Assembly (NCBI GenBank): GCA_905250115.1
Contig: CAJNOI010000264.1
Span: 1 to 64,000 of the forward strand
Length of the DNA stretch: 64,000 nt
Direction: 5' to 3'
Source of the DNA: Adineta steineri
Taxonomy: Eukaryota; Rotifera; Eurotatoria; Adinetida; Adinetidae
Positions 1 to 10,482 of the stretch are shown in pieces. The position numbers and the translations under genes are program-made. Under the pieces are notes generated by a model. That model worked only from the letters and a program-made list of their open reading frames with translations. It searched no databases and was not told where the DNA came from. How positions within the stretch are numbered: position 1 is the first letter of the stretch; each line of letters begins with the position of its first letter.

Positions 1-1
1 G

Positions 2-3000
2 ATATGCGATGGTCGAATTGATTGTCTTAATGGTGGTGTTGATGAAATTCAATGTTTCAATTTAGAAATAAATGAATGCAACGAAAATGAATATCGATGC
101 CATAATGGATTGTGTATTCCAAAAATGTTCATGGAAATGGATTTTGAAGAAGCACAATGTCTTGATGGATCGGATAATTCAGTTAACTCATTCTGCCTAA
201 GATTTTATTTCCATTTGAATCTGTTTGAATGTCAAGAATTTATATGTCGACCTGATGAAGGCAAATTTTCGTGTGGTGATGGGCAATGTGTAGAAGATTT
301 TAGTCGATGTAAAAATAATCGCCATCTTGCTTTGGCTCAATCGGTTAGTGTTCAAGGAAACTTATTATACGAATGTTGGATAAGCATGGTTTGTCTTACG
401 AAAATAATGGACAAAATTGAGAATATATCATGTGATGAATTCATTCAATCTTCTGAGATTATCGAACAATTAAAAAGTTGTAAGTTCCCTCTTCAATTTC
501 CGGTTATTCCTGTACTCTATGGTCATGTAACATTTTTATATCATCCAAAACAGATTGACAATATTAATGTTACATTATCTCTTAAACCTGATTATATATG
601 TTATGATGAACAATTGTGCGATTTTCTCACGCCTACATTTCGTCATGGATCTTTGACATGTCGCTCTGGTGATCAAATGAACCTTACGATGAACACTGAA
701 TTGACTACTTGGAAATCAATTATCGATTCAATTAAACCATATTTTGATGGTTGTATTACTCAACATTATCATATCGTCGATGCTCATCGTTCATCATTAT
801 ATCATTGTAAAAATTCCTCGAAATATATTTCTAAACATCGAATTCTTGACGGTATATCAGATTGTGTCTTAAAAGATGATGAGCAAGCATTATCTGAATT
901 AAGTTGTTCATTAAATCAAACCTCTCAATTTCAATGTCCAAACGAGAAACAGTGTCGATCACGCTTTTTCCCAACAAGTATCTGTTCTTTTCCGATACAG
1001 ATAAGTCATGATGATATTCCATTTTATAAAATATGTGATCGAATCATGGATTTATCTACGATGCTGATTGATGGAAGAAATCATTCGGATGAAACTGATT
1101 GCGAATACTGGCAGTGCAATAATATCTACACACGATGTGATGGTTTTCGAAACTGTCTTAATGGAGAGGATGAAGAAAATTGTAGACAACCCATTGATAT
1201 AGAACATATTCTTTTCTGTATTTCAGCACATAATTATACAATGAAGTGTCTACCAGCTGATCAAGTTAGGGGTGGAGCTGTTGATTGTTTTAGAGCATCG
1301 TTCGATGATTTTAAATACCTTATTGTGCCTAATATCACCTTTCAAATGTACAAATTCCGTTGTTGGAATGACACAGAATGTATAGAAGACGAAAATCTTT
1401 GTAATGCAAATGAAAATTGTCCTAGCTATGATAATGAGCCACTTTGCCCTAATCGTTTACAATTATGTTATGGCTCTGATTCTGATACGCTTATCAATAT
1501 GCAAGACGTTTCTTGTCAAGTCATTAATAAACCTTTTCCTTTGTTTTCATTGGAAACTGCATTAGATTATCCATCATTATATACTATTCAGAATAAATCC
1601 ATTAAAAATCAGATTCATGACAAAAAGATAACTTCATCGCCGGTTAAGAGTATTACACAGTCTGAGATCTGTAATTATGGTTTATATGTTTACCATCGGT
1701 TTGGAATCGATAACTATAGCAGTATATGTTTTTGTCCACCAAATTATTATGGTGATCGATGTCAATATCAAAATCAACGTGTCAGTCTAACCCTAACATT
1801 GGCAACTGTTAGACAGCCAATTATTTATGCTATTGTTGTTACGTTGATAGAAGATGACAACGATCGACAAGAAATTCATTCGTATCATCAATTCACTTAT
1901 GAACCACTAAAGTATTGCGGTAAATCTGTGAATCTCTATCTGTTATATTCGAAGCGCGGAAAGAATAATTCAAAAAACTATAATATCCGTATCGATGCAT
2001 TCAATAAAGATTCATTGAAATATCTAATAAGTTGGCATTTAACGATTTCATTCGTCTTTTTACCAGTCAATCGGATAAGTGCGTTTTTAACTCTTCCGAT
2101 TTCTCGAACATTCAATACTAAACGCTGTGCTCTTCAATGTTATAAAGGTACCTGTATGAAATATCATAATGAAGAACGATTCTTCTGTCAATGTTATTCA
2201 GGTTGGTCCGGTGCACAATGTCACATTCCAATAGATTGCAGTATGTGTGTATCAAATTCGATTTGTACTGGTTCGATTCAAAATCGATCAATCTGTGTTT
2301 GTCCTCACGGAAAATTTGGTTCTTCTTGTCGTCTTCAACTAGTATGTCCAATAGGAGTCTGCAAAAATAATGGTCGTTGTGTAGTAATCGATGAGAGAAT
2401 GATTGATAAAAGTTATGTGTGCTTTTGTTCTGAGCAATTTTTCGGGACAAGATGCGAAAGTGTTAAACATAGAATAGATATTTCCCTTACAAATATCGAA
2501 ACTCCATTGTATTTACTCGTCTATATTTATACTGAGATTAGTTTCGAACGATCACCACCAAAATTTGTTATACTCAGAAAAATGACTATGTTTCAAAGTA
2601 GTATCACCTTGTACTCTCAAGCACAGTTCCGAATGGTTATTGCCAAGATTGATAATCGTTATTATTTGGCTGTACTTCGAAAATTTGTATCATCCAACAT
2701 AGTAACCTCCATCAGTCCCGCCCAAAAATGTGTTCCAATTCATGAGCTTTTGAATGATAAATTACTTTCGATGCCACGAATTCAACGATTGAAAAGCTAT
2801 CATATTCCATGTCAACGTGATTCTAATCTACAATGTTTTGTCGATGAATTCTACATGTGTTTGTGTACGGAAGAACGAGATAGTAACTGTTTTCCATTAG
2901 AACACCAACGGATCTTTGCCTGTGAAGATGATGTTTATTGTGAAAATGGTGGAACATGTTTACAAGATCGACGTATATGTTCTAATAACATTCTATGTAT

Positions 3001-4042
3001 ATGTTCTGATTGTTTCTTTGGTAATCGATGTCAATTTTATGCCAAAGGCATTGGACTGACATTAGACGATTTATTACGTTATGAAATTCGACCTAATAAT
3101 ACATTAAATGATCAATCATTGATTATTAAGCTAAGTGCTACTGCTATAATGATTATTTTTCTAATTGGTACTGTAAATGGTTTTCTTAGTTATCTAGTCT
3201 TTCATAATCCAAATTCTCGTAGAGTAGGTTCTGGAATATATCTTCGATTATCATCAATCATTTCTATTCTGGTTGTCAGTATGTTAATCATCAAATTTTG
3301 GTTTGTAACATATACATATATAAATCAATCGATCAATCGTAATATTCATCAAATCGGATGTATACTATTCGAACCTCTACTTAGATTTTTCTTATATATG
3401 AGTAACTGGCTGAATACTTGTGTAGGTATTGAAAGAGCCATAGCAGTTTTCAAAGGAATTAATTTTAACAAGAAACAAAGTAGACGTATTGCACGACGGA
3501 CACTTTGTATTTTACCATTCTTTATTTTGGGTTCGATGAGTTATGAACTTATTCAACGCGATTTACTCGATGATCACGAAGAACACCGTGTTTGGTGTGT
3601 AATTCGTTATTCTGAATCAGTTCAAATATATACTACCGTCGTACAATATTTTCATTTTGTCGCACCATTTTCTGCTAATCTATTTGCGACTCTTTTCATC
3701 ATACTGAAGTTAACTCGTCAACAAGCGATCCTTCGAACTCATATTAGCTATCAACAACAATTACTTAATAAATTCAATGAGCACAAACACCTTGTTATTA
3801 GTCCTATTGTACTAGTCATTTTATTATCACCTCGTTTTCTTATTTCACTATCATCAGGATGTGTTAAAGCATCTCGAAGTCCCTGGTTGTATCTATTCGG
3901 TTATTTTATTTCTTTTATTCCATCGTCTTTTATCTTTATAATATTCGTTTTACCATCGACTTTCTACAAGAAACAATTCAAAAAAACAATTAATACTTGG
4001 TGGCAACGATTTATCAGAGCTATTAGAGTTTGGAACCCATGA
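2..4042 (+). CDS. LDLa/EGF-like 7TM receptor, 5' partial
   Basis: The frame is open from base 2 and encodes 1346 residues before TGA at 4040-4042, so the 5' end lies outside the window. The first codons read ICDGRIDCLNGGVDE, an LDL-receptor class A (LDLa) module, followed by more Cys-rich LDLa-like units, EGF-like units (for example CFCPPNYYGDRC and CQCYSGWSGAQC) and seven C-terminal hydrophobic segments from about 3120 to 3990. TM3 ends in WLNTCVGIERAI, a DRY-like ER motif, and TM7 ends in VLPSTFYKK. This is a predicted surface receptor with a large ligand-binding ectodomain and a rhodopsin-like 7TM part. It is a clear paralogue of the complete gene at 26746-31494 and of the pseudogene at 21690-23304. 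No intron is visible. Ligand unknown; the architecture is confident, GPCR signalling is inferred. Confidence 0.85.
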   Translation: MCDGRIDCLNGGVDEIQCFNLEINECNENEYRCHNGLCIPKMFMEMDFEEAQCLDGSDNSVNSFCLRFYFHLNLFECQEFICRPDEGKFSCGDGQCVEDFSRCKNNRHLALAQSVSVQGNLLYECWISMVCLTKIMDKIENISCDEFIQSSEIIEQLKSCKFPLQFPVIPVLYGHVTFLYHPKQIDNINVTLSLKPDYICYDEQLCDFLTPTFRHGSLTCRSGDQMNLTMNTELTTWKSIIDSIKPYFDGCITQHYHIVDAHRSSLYHCKNSSKYISKHRILDGISDCVLKDDEQALSELSCSLNQTSQFQCPNEKQCRSRFFPTSICSFPIQISHDDIPFYKICDRIMDLSTMLIDGRNHSDETDCEYWQCNNIYTRCDGFRNCLNGEDEENCRQPIDIEHILFCISAHNYTMKCLPADQVRGGAVDCFRASFDDFKYLIVPNITFQMYKFRCWNDTECIEDENLCNANENCPSYDNEPLCPNRLQLCYGSDSDTLINMQDVSCQVINKPFPLFSLETALDYPSLYTIQNKSIKNQIHDKKITSSPVKSITQSEICNYGLYVYHRFGIDNYSSICFCPPNYYGDRCQYQNQRVSLTLTLATVRQPIIYAIVVTLIEDDNDRQEIHSYHQFTYEPLKYCGKSVNLYLLYSKRGKNNSKNYNIRIDAFNKDSLKYLISWHLTISFVFLPVNRISAFLTLPISRTFNTKRCALQCYKGTCMKYHNEERFFCQCYSGWSGAQCHIPIDCSMCVSNSICTGSIQNRSICVCPHGKFGSSCRLQLVCPIGVCKNNGRCVVIDERMIDKSYVCFCSEQFFGTRCESVKHRIDISLTNIETPLYLLVYIYTEISFERSPPKFVILRKMTMFQSSITLYSQAQFRMVIAKIDNRYYLAVLRKFVSSNIVTSISPAQKCVPIHELLNDKLLSMPRIQRLKSYHIPCQRDSNLQCFVDEFYMCLCTEERDSNCFPLEHQRIFACEDDVYCENGGTCLQDRRICSNNILCICSDCFFGNRCQFYAKGIGLTLDDLLRYEIRPNNTLNDQSLIIKLSATAIMIIFLIGTVNGFLSYLVFHNPNSRRVGSGIYLRLSSIISILVVSMLIIKFWFVTYTYINQSINRNIHQIGCILFEPLLRFFLYMSNWLNTCVGIERAIAVFKGINFNKKQSRRIARRTLCILPFFILGSMSYELIQRDLLDDHEEHRVWCVIRYSESVQIYTTVVQYFHFVAPFSANLFATLFIILKLTRQQAILRTHISYQQQLLNKFNEHKHLVISPIVLVILLSPRFLISLSSGCVKASRSPWLYLFGYFISFIPSSFIFIIFVLPSTFYKKQFKKTINTWWQRFIRAIRVWNP

Positions 4043-4775
4043 AAGATGTTCGCGAGACATTTACTCCCAAATATCAACTGTCGATCTTGATATTGAAGGT
4101 GTAGATGTGGGTGTGTCATGGTTAATACGCTCATACCACACCCAACGGTACTTATCTATATATATGCATACATCGTTATTGATTCTATCACGATTAACAT
4201 ATGATTAATTATTATGGTAATCGTTTTTTTCTGCTTAGTTTCATTCTATTGAATTAATTCGATATGAATAATAAATGTCGCAAGCCTATGTGCACAAAAA
4301 GAAGATTATTTACCAGGGATAAATTGAAATAAACTGTAATCTAAATCTTGAGGGTGTGACTACTGTATTCACCTAGCACCCACGCCCGCACTCTGAAGAT
4401 GTTTTTATAATAGGTAGAGAAGCCAGAATGGTATTTATTATATATAGAAGAAAAGAACAATGAGATTATTTTTCGTTCTTATAGATAGATAAATTCCAGC
4501 TGAAGAAAGTAATTTTGATAGAAAAATAAAACGAAATTTGATACCTTTTAATAGAGAGATTGATTTAACTGATCGAAATTAAAACATCTGCTTTATTTTT
4601 CAAACGGTTCAACATATATACTGAACAAGTCAGGAAAAAAATGTATATATAAATAGTAGTACTTTCAAAAAATAATCAGAAGGATGTGAGTACCTATGAT
4701 ATAAATTTACACTTAAGTAAACAAATGGATTTATGATAAAAGTTTTAAAAGAAAAGAAAAAGAAAAAAAGAATAA
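4043..4775. other. Intergenic, two G/C-rich hairpin motifs
   Basis: No gene is visible. Two short imperfect palindromes of the GGTGTGGG/CCCACACC type lie at about 4096-4147 and 4348-4397. The remainder is AT-rich 3' flank of the upstream receptor gene. Confidence 0.5.
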
Positions 4776-4848
4776 CGACCCTGGCAGGACTCGAACCTGC
4801 AATCTTCTGATTCGAAGTCAGACGCCATAGCCATTAGGCCACAAGGCC
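4776..4848 (-). tRNA. tRNA-Arg (anticodon TCG)
   Basis: The reverse complement folds into a canonical 73-base cloverleaf. The acceptor arm GGCCTTG pairs with CAGGGTC, the anticodon loop is CTTCGAA, and the T arm is GCAGG-TTCGAGT-CCTGC. The anticodon TCG reads CGA arginine codons. The D-arm GTGGCCTAATGG matches the usual eukaryotic tRNA-Arg pattern. The discriminator base is G. No intron, and CCA is not encoded, as expected for a nuclear tRNA. A T-run upstream of 4776 on the plus strand (A-run in the opposite sense) fits a Pol III end. Confidence 0.95.
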
Positions 4849-5509
4849 GGTGATGTATGAAGTACGAAAATTCTATTTTATTTTAATTAATTTCAAACCT
4901 AACATTTCTTTATGTTATATATAAAGAGAACAATTTTTTAATTCTATTCGTTCGTTTGAAATGTAAAGAAATATTTGATACTATTGTAATGATGTTTTTG
5001 AAAATAATAATATGATAAAATTACTTCGAAAATTTGAATTATTATTTGATTATAAAACATATCACATCGCAAAAGATAGTAACGGTGATCAACATAATGC
5101 ATTGCTAGTTGTAAATATTATTGTTTAACTATTCAAGATTTTGTATCTATGAACTTGTTCTATAGTTAATTATATTTACTTATGTATAGTCTAACATCTA
5201 TTGATGCAGATATTGATAACATTGTTATTGTTTTATATCAATAAAATCTTTTTGTCTTATCAATACATGATGAGAATACAAACAATACAAAATGTCCTTT
5301 TCCTATCGCTCTTCCGTTTTGTTTTATTCTTTAATATGCCTATGAAAGGTCACCGAATGAGAATAGTAATTCAAGCTTAAAAAACACATCTAATCAAAAA
5401 AGAGTTGGAAAAAATCCTGATTATAATTCCATCTGAGATATATATATCTAGGATTCTCTAATGTTTACTCAATATCTTTACTTTCTGTGAAAGGAAGCAC
5501 TTCTACAAT
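4849..5509. other. Intergenic, AT-rich
   Basis: No coding region or RNA is recognised. This is the upstream flank of the CD225 gene and contains only AT-rich sequence. Confidence 0.4.
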
Positions 5510-5905
5510 ATGAATTCTGATGAAATACAACAGTCTACAACTATTCTTGTTGATCATAGTGAAAATGTTCCTTTAAAATCTGAGAAACACAAGATTCATG
5601 ATTGGTTATTATGGTCTTTTATCAATATATTTTTTGGATTTGGTGTTGGCTTCATTCCTTTGATTTTTTCATTAATTTGTCGACATAAAAAACATAATCA
5701 TGATTTAAAATTCGCTCAGAAGATGAGTACAGTAGCGTTTACACTTAACATTGCTACTACAATTATTGAAATCATCAATTGGATTGGATTAATTTCGTAC
5801 ATATTTGTTCATATTCACTCCGAATCTTTTATTGATAAAACACGTGAAGAAAATTATAATGAAATTATCAATTTTTTTTCTAATATGAAGTCACTTTGTA
5901 AATAA
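5510..5905 (+). CDS. CD225/dispanin-like small membrane protein
   Basis: 131 residues from ATG at 5510. Residues about 29-90 carry the CD225 (dispanin/IFITM-like) pattern: a DWLLWSFINIFF first membrane segment, the GFIPLIFSLICRHKKHN junction, a FAQKMSTVAFTLNIA stretch equivalent to the A-Q-x-A-x-x-L-N-I core of the family, and a second membrane helix. CD225 proteins are short two-helix membrane proteins that modulate membrane fusion or trafficking in animals. The downstream gene at 6013 is a tandem paralogue only 107 bp away. The C-terminal 30-residue tail is longer than in the partner. Assignment rests on motif pattern only; function in this organism is unknown. Confidence 0.72.
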   Translation: MNSDEIQQSTTILVDHSENVPLKSEKHKIHDWLLWSFINIFFGFGVGFIPLIFSLICRHKKHNHDLKFAQKMSTVAFTLNIATTIIEIINWIGLISYIFVHIHSESFIDKTREENYNEIINFFSNMKSLCK

Positions 5906-6012
5906 ATAAACAGTATCTTTCATTCCTTTTTCTTATAATATTTTTATAAAGGTCTACAAAGTGAGATAATAGTTCGATCGAATAAAAAAACATCTCTTCA
6001 ATATAAATACTT

Positions 6013-6261
6013 ATGAATCATCGTCGACATGTTCATGTAATATCTGACATCGAAAAAATTCGTGATTGGTTATCGTGGTCTACCATAAATATATTTCTTG
6101 AAATGGGCAGTGGCTTTTTACCTCTGATTTTTTCATTCATTTGTCGTATGAAGAAGCGCAATCAAGATTTAAGTAGTGCTCAAACAATGAGTATTTTAGC
6201 ATTGGTATTTAATATCATTGCTACAGTAGCTGGAATAATTAGTTATTTACTTTTTTTCTAA
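6013..6261 (+). CDS. CD225/dispanin-like protein, tandem paralogue
   Basis: 82 residues, with the same layout as its upstream neighbour: RDWLSWSTINIFLEMGSGF, LPLIFSFICRMKKRNQDL, AQTMSILALVFNIIATVAG. It lacks the C-terminal tail and ends in the second membrane helix (ISYLLFF). The two genes most likely arose by tandem duplication. Each has its own ATG and no intron. Length is normal for a minimal dispanin. A role in membranes is inferred from the family. Confidence 0.7.
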   Translation: MNHRRHVHVISDIEKIRDWLSWSTINIFLEMGSGFLPLIFSFICRMKKRNQDLSSAQTMSILALVFNIIATVAGIISYLLFF

Positions 6262-6315
6262 AAATGAAAAACAAATTTATTTATTTTCAAAAATAAAAAC
6301 TGAGATTTTATTAAA

Positions 6316-7680
6316 TTAAATTAAAACAATTTTTTCATATTTTTGGATTCGATGATTAAACGAATCAACAACATAAAGATTTTCTTCATTATCAAATGAT
6401 AAACCTACGGGAGAATTCAATTGATTTGATAGATTTCCTCTTTCATTTCCACCAACAACAATTTCACCTTCTTTATCTCCTTCACACCAACGCATTACTC
6501 GATGATTATTAGAATCTGCCACATAGATGTGACCGAAATGATCAACAATCACTCCTTGAGGAGAAGACAATTGTCTGAGACTATTTCCTCGACCATTTCC
6601 ACCAGCCACAATAATCCCTTCTGTTGCATCTTTTCTCCATTTCATTACACGATGGTTTAAAGAGTCTGATATATAAAGAGAGAAATCCTCATCAATAAAG
6701 ATAAAAGTAGGTCCATTAAGTTGATTAAGATGATTTCCCCGACCATTTCCACCTGCAACTAATTCACGTTCTTTATCTCCTTGTTTCCATCGTCTTACTT
6801 CATGTTTTTCATAATCAGAAGCATAGACATATCCATTTTTATCAATTGTTAGACCCCAACAAACAATATTTGAAATAATAATTTGTTGATTTTTATCAGT
6901 ATATCGAATTACTAGGATGTTTGTTTCATCAGAAACAATAAAAGAATTATTTTCTTTATCAAAAATGATATCTCTTGGCCAACTCAATTGATTATTTTGA
7001 TTTCTTTTTCCATTTTCACCTGCAATGATTTTACCTTTATTTGAATCCAATTTCCATTTAACAATACGATGATTCCATGAATCAGCAATATAAATTGATT
7101 TATCATCATTATCAATAAAGATCCCCCAAGGATTAGAGAGTTGATTCAATTGATGTCTTTTTTCATTCCCTACAGTAATAGTAACTGCAACTTGTTGAAA
7201 TTGATTCTTTTTTGTTTGAATTTCTTCTAAAATAAAAGATTTTCTTTTTATTCAAAATCTTTTTTATTACTTTTAAATCAGAAAAGGGCGATAATAAGAT
7301 AAAATTTTAATTTTTTCAAATTTTTAATCTAACAAAATTAATTTCAAAATAGTTTCTTTATTCAATTTCAAAGATAATAAAGCTATTTTTTATTGAATAA
7401 ACATACGTAATTGTAGTTGAGATTGAATTGTTATTTGAGTCTTTGATATAGTCGCTGTACTAATTGTAGAATGATTTAATTGATAAGAATCTTGATAAAA
7501 AGAAAATACAATGATTTATTTTAATTTAATCTGTATAAAATTGTAAAAGTATAATCTTAAATTATTTGATTTATTTTATTGATTTGTTATTTAATAGATA
7601 TAATAGTTGAATTACTTACTTGGATTTACTGATTCAGATAATTCTTCATGATTTTTGAGTTTTGTTTGTTTTTCACCCAT
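6316..7680 (-). CDS. NHL-repeat protein, three exons
   Basis: Three exons join in frame on the minus strand: 7620-7680 (ATG at 7680, MGEKQTK...), 7407-7490 and 6316-7226, giving 351 residues. Donors are GTAAGT and GTATGT; acceptors end ATCAAG and TTTTAG. The last exon contains six NHL repeats with the G-x-x-x-D...Y-I-A-D-S-x-N-H-R-I-x-K-W pattern (IYIADSWNHRIVKW, LYISDSLNHRVMKW, IYVADSNNHRVMRW and others), enough for a complete six-bladed propeller. The N-terminus is Gln/Ser/Thr-rich with no signal peptide or TM seen. NHL propellers bind proteins, RNA or other ligands; no enzymatic domain is attached here. A decayed paralogue lies at 23955-24367. Confidence 0.8.
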
Positions 7681-9406
7681 AGAATAATTAATTATTAAAT
7701 AGAAGTAATTGATTCTAATAAGTACAAAAAATAAATGTGTTAAGAGGAGAAAAAAAGCTCTTATATGAAAATTTAATTACAATATAGAATAATCTATTAA
7801 ACTGAAATGAACGTTTATACGTGTCAACTTGATTCTTATTCGAAATCTGCTCCTAGTCCTAATTATACTTAAAACTTATTATTTCAAATCGATATTTCTT
7901 TAAATAGAGCATAGCATAGATATATGTCAAGTGGTAGATTAATGTTTGAAGACAAATGTGTGTTCACAATATAAAGACGTATCTCAAAATCTGCATGACA
8001 CTAACTTTCGTTTCGAAGAGTTTTGTAATGTCTAAAACTCCTATATATATATATATGGAATTTCAACTCTAACTTTTACTGATCAATTTATCTGAAGATA
8101 CTACGATCATAAACTAAAAATTGAATGAACTCAGTGTGAATGACATTCAATGAGGATGAGGCTATTGGTAAACTTGAGTGTGACATAGATAGTCTTGTGT
8201 TCATCCACACTCATGTACTTCTTATTCCCTCTTTTGCAAACTACTAAAAGAACATAACAAATCACAAAAATAAACATCCCTGTGACATTTACAAGTCATA
8301 ATATTCGTCTGAGGCCCTAATTAGAATGTAAGCTTATGAGAATTCATTTAAATTCTACTTCACACACACATTGATCTCGAGAAGCAAAAAAAACGCTATA
8401 AAAGAAGATAGGTTGAGTAATATTTACTCACTTTGGTTATTTATGAATCACTTGCTATTCTGTCTTTTTGACGTATATGCTCGTAATAGTTTCTCTCTTC
8501 GAAATAAATAAAAGAATGCACATCATACATAATTTACCTTTTATATATGACGGTAAATAAATTCTTTTATCTTGATTTTTAAAAGAATGATAAACAAGGT
8601 TAGACATCTAAGTCGGTAAGAAGCATTTGTTTTGCTTCTATTGACGATGATATTATTTATCTTCATAGTTTCTTCTTAGCTTGCAAAAGGTAACAACAAA
8701 AATCTTGAGGAGCACGAATATGGATGTAGATGTGAGGTAGGCATGAATAGAAACGACAGTTTCGATGTGGGCAATATATCTTGAGGGTGTGGGTGTCGGT
8801 GGGTGTGGGTGTGAGTGATATTTCTGCTGTACCTACCCACACCCACCCCCACCCCGCCAATTCTAAGTAATCTATGCAACATTCAGTTATGTCATATAGA
8901 TATATATGGGGTAAAATCTAGCTATGAAATTAATATTATTAGATGATGAAAAGACTGAAATAACTAAGCACTACTCTTAACTATTTTCAGTAGTGTCAAA
9001 ATACGAAACCGGGGTGTGGGTGTGCATATAGATGTATGATGAATACGGAACTGACATCGACACCCTCACCAACACCCATCCTCACCCTTAAGATGTGGGT
9101 TTCTCTTTCCTATCACCATTCATATACTATAGTTGTTTACTAAAGTTTTTTTTTCTTTAATTTGGGGTATCCTTTATGCACAATATTCAGTTAAAAAAGT
9201 ACTCATTTTAGAAGGAAAAAATGAAGAACAAAAAAAACACTTTCAATCCCATAGTAGTTTTCAATTGAGTTTTTACCTTCATTTTCTTTGAACCATCGTC
9301 CTTTATCATCGATCGCCTTTTGAAATAATATTTCTCAAGTGTAAACTATACTTAAAATGCTTAATAAGATATTAAGCATGACTAATACGTGATGAGTAAT
9401 ATGGGT
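7681..9406. other. Intergenic; duplicated flank and G-rich hairpins
   Basis: No gene is recognised. About 8400-8705 is a diverged copy of 24530-24840, so the NHL gene's upstream flank was duplicated with it. G/C-rich palindromes lie at about 8779-8857 and 9011-9092. Open frames across them are products of the CCCACACC bias. Confidence 0.5.
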
Positions 9407-9784
9407 TTAAAACATTAATTCTAAATATATCAGAAACGATGTGATAATTTCACTAATAATTATAGCGAATAAGAGACAATATAGAATGATTTGAAATATT
9501 TTGATGCCAGTCGTTTGATTTTTCATCGTACCTCGCAATAGACGATAAGTAGCGTTAGGTTTCCAAATATAGAATTCGTAAATCACATCAATGGAAACAA
9601 CAAGCAAGATAGGAAACTGAATTGTTAATACGATATATGTAAACATATTCGAAAAGACCATAAAAGTTGGGATGTGGGTGAGGTCAACAACGGTATGCAT
9701 GCAAGCATTAACAACATCAATACAACTCAAATAAAGTATTTCTCTGCATTTAACCCAATGAAAAACTGCCAAATTATGCCTCAT
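9407..9784 (-). CDS. Hypothetical small membrane protein
   Basis: 125-residue open frame from ATG at 9784 to TAA. It contains two or three hydrophobic stretches (about residues 45-70, and 96-120 to the end: IIISEIITSFLIYLELMF) and one N-glycosylation-like site (NAT). I do not recognise a family. The start codon has no obvious upstream exon. It could be a real short membrane protein, the last exon of a spliced gene, or a chance frame in AT-rich DNA. Confidence 0.3.
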   Translation of the reverse strand: MRHNLAVFHWVKCREILYLSCIDVVNACMHTVVDLTHIPTFMVFSNMFTYIVLTIQFPILLVVSIDVIYEFYIWKPNATYRLLRGTMKNQTTGIKIFQIILYCLLFAIIISEIITSFLIYLELMF

Positions 9785-10482
9785 TGCGTATGATCATAAT
9801 CGATTGAGATCTTTCAAATCAACGATAATTCGATTTTTAATCGAAAAATAATCTTCTTAATCATTAAAAATATAGAAAATCAACTTTGTATGATTTTAAT
9901 CAAAATTATATTTGATTTAGAAGATTATTGTTTGCTTGCTTAAATGCAATTTAAAAAAAAATAGGCTTCTCTTTATTTATTTATTTAAAATAACTTCTAT
10001 ATCAATATAATGACATCGGTTAGTTATTAGAAATATTTAACTAAATTTTTTTTGAAAAAATAATTCAATAAGAAAATAAAACACACGATCTTTAGTTTTA
10101 ACAAATATTGAAAATAAATATTTCACTAATCAATAATGATTTCAATATGTAACTAAGAAAAATCCTCTTTGTTAGTTATTTAAAATAGGTGAAAACATAT
10201 AAGGTGTGTATTAGTTCTGTTTCTTCTTTTACATAAATACATTAATAGGAAGAAATGTTTTACAAATTTCTTATCTTCCTCCTGACAAGTAATTAGAAAT
10301 GAACGAGGTCTGTATAGATTTTATAATATTTATTCTAGACAACCGTGTATATATCAAAATAAAATTTTTGTTTTTTGAAATCGTACTACTTCATTAAAAG
10401 TGCGCAAATAAAAACAAACAAATCTCAGCTAGAGTATTTAAACCATCATTTTTTGTAAATATTTCATTTTTTTACTACATAG
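9785..10482. other. Intergenic, AT-rich
   Basis: AT-rich flank with no recognisable gene, RNA or repeat. It would contain the promoter of the ten-exon gene that starts at 10483. Confidence 0.4.

Noticed and set aside
8663..8882. Open frames rich in Thr/His/Pro on the minus strand
   Set aside because: They run through the CCCACACC hairpin tract; the composition creates the frame.
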